Of a stretch of DNA of 5,250 nt, positions 4,584 to 5,250 are shown piece after piece. Source of the stretch: Spirochaetia bacterium UBA2205 (GTDB lineage Bacteria; Spirochaetota; UBA4802; UB4802). Each line of letters starts with the position of its first letter. Position 1 is the stretch's first letter. The notes below the pieces were generated by a model. That model saw only the letters and a program-made list of their open reading frames with translations. It did no database searches and had not been told where the DNA came from. Location of the stretch: positions 1-5,250 of the forward strand of contig DCUV01000072.1 in assembly GCA_002328585.1 (NCBI GenBank). Direction: 5' to 3'. The position numbers and the translations under genes were made by a program.

Positions 4584-5250
4584 CTAGTTACCATGTGTTA
4601 GCTCTTCAGCAATTAGTTCTGCTTGCTTTAATACTGTTTCAGTTGCAAGCATCTGCATGTCAGGCGGATAACCATACTGCCTTAAAATTCTTTTAACAAT
4701 AACTTTTAATTTTGCTTTAACGCTTTCCTTTATTGTCCAGTCAATAGAGGCATTTTCTTTTACTTTTTCATAGAGAACAACTGCAAGCTCTCTGAGTTTG
4801 TCCTGTTCCATTACCTGTTTTGCGCTGTCATTATTTGCTATGGCTGTATAAAATGCGTATTCATAATCGGAAAGTCCCATTTCTTTAGGCTCTTTATCCA
4901 TTTCGTGAATTTCTTTGGATAATTCAATAAGTTCTTCGATAACTTCCGCAGCAGTAAGGATTTTATTGTGATATTTCTTGATAGAATTTTCAAGCATTTC
5001 CATTAAGGTTCTGCTTTGAATTAAATTCTTCTTTGTACGAGATTTTATTTCATCATTAAGAAGTTTTTTCAATACTTCCAGAGCGATGTTTTTGTGTTCC
5101 ATATTTTTGACTTCAAGAAGGAAGTCTTCTGACAATATGGAAATATCTGGTTTTTTTATCCCGGCGGCATCGAAAACATCTATTACTTTTTCAGTAATAA
5201 GTGCTTTGTCAATGACCTGGCGAATAGCAGTTTCAACTTCTTCGTCAGTT
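4584..5250 (-). CDS. hsdR: Type I restriction enzyme R subunit, C-terminal fragment
   Basis: The last 221 residues of a type I restriction endonuclease motor subunit; the frame is open to the right edge, so the N-terminal nuclease and helicase domains lie outside the window. HsdR cuts foreign DNA after ATP-driven translocation, in complex with HsdM and HsdS. The visible part is the C-terminal helical domain (the DUF3387-type region of EcoEI-like R subunits) that docks on the methylase core. Recognisable stretches are KPDISILSEDFLLEVK, MEHKNIALEVLKKLLNDEI, AAEVIEELIELSKEI, DWTIKESVKAKLKVIVKRIL and the near-terminal GYPPD. The TTG at 5133-5135 is not the real start, because homologous sequence (VIDKALITEKVIDVFDAAGI) continues upstream in frame. 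The gene is the last of its operon, convergent with rpsU. No methylase or specificity gene is in view. Confidence 0.93.
   Translation of the reverse strand, partial: TDEEVETAIRQVIDKALITEKVIDVFDAAGIKKPDISILSEDFLLEVKNMEHKNIALEVLKKLLNDEIKSRTKKNLIQSRTLMEMLENSIKKYHNKILTAAEVIEELIELSKEIHEMDKEPKEMGLSDYEYAFYTAIANNDSAKQVMEQDKLRELAVVLYEKVKENASIDWTIKESVKAKLKVIVKRILRQYGYPPDMQMLATETVLKQAELIAEELTHGN

Noticed and set aside
5133..5135. TTG as the start of a separate 183-residue gene
   Set aside because: The frame and HsdR homology continue upstream to the window edge, so this is an internal leucine codon.

Overview
This is an AT-rich bacterial chromosomal window that reads as ordinary housekeeping DNA with a restriction-modification gene entering at the right edge. 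Six of the seven protein genes lie on the minus strand; the exception is rpsU. Strong Shine-Dalgarno sites before several genes and sigma70-type TTGACA promoters fit a conventional bacterium. A probable lipoprotein with a loose lipobox and a PheS carrying a four-cysteine insert suggest a Gram-negative-type lineage. A spirochaete or deltaproteobacterium-like organism is possible, but the sequence alone does not fix the phylum.

Reading in transcription direction, from right to left. The right edge (4584-5250) holds the C-terminal 221 residues of a type I restriction enzyme R subunit (HsdR), whose frame stays open past the window end. Next to its stop codon is a short GC-rich patch. A strong terminator hairpin (4489-4520) then closes the convergent plus-strand gene rpsU (ribosomal protein bS21, 4194-4460). 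Upstream of rpsU, a 200-bp divergent control region carries two back-to-back promoters with perfect TTGACA boxes. The rpsU side is overlaid by five copies of AATGTA/TACATT. The other side appears to drive a leaderless gene for a cysteine-rich, probably exported protein of unknown function (3454-3993).

Further left, a ROK-family sugar kinase (2407-3345) and a PAP2-type membrane lipid phosphatase (1495-2394) sit 12 bp apart, with the second gene's AGGAGG site in the gap; they are very likely one operon. After a 249-bp leader region come pheS (214-1245) and the start of pheT (1-179), encoding the two subunits of phenylalanyl-tRNA synthetase, 34 bp apart. The leader holds a candidate promoter, a 13-bp imperfect hairpin and a 15-codon ORF with three Phe codons, which may be a regulatory leader.

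I found no mobile element, CRISPR array or RNA gene, and no convincing new multi-gene system. The parts most worth a second look are regulatory: the pheS leader, the repeated motif at rpsU, the apparently leaderless lipoprotein gene, and the GC-rich patch beside hsdR.
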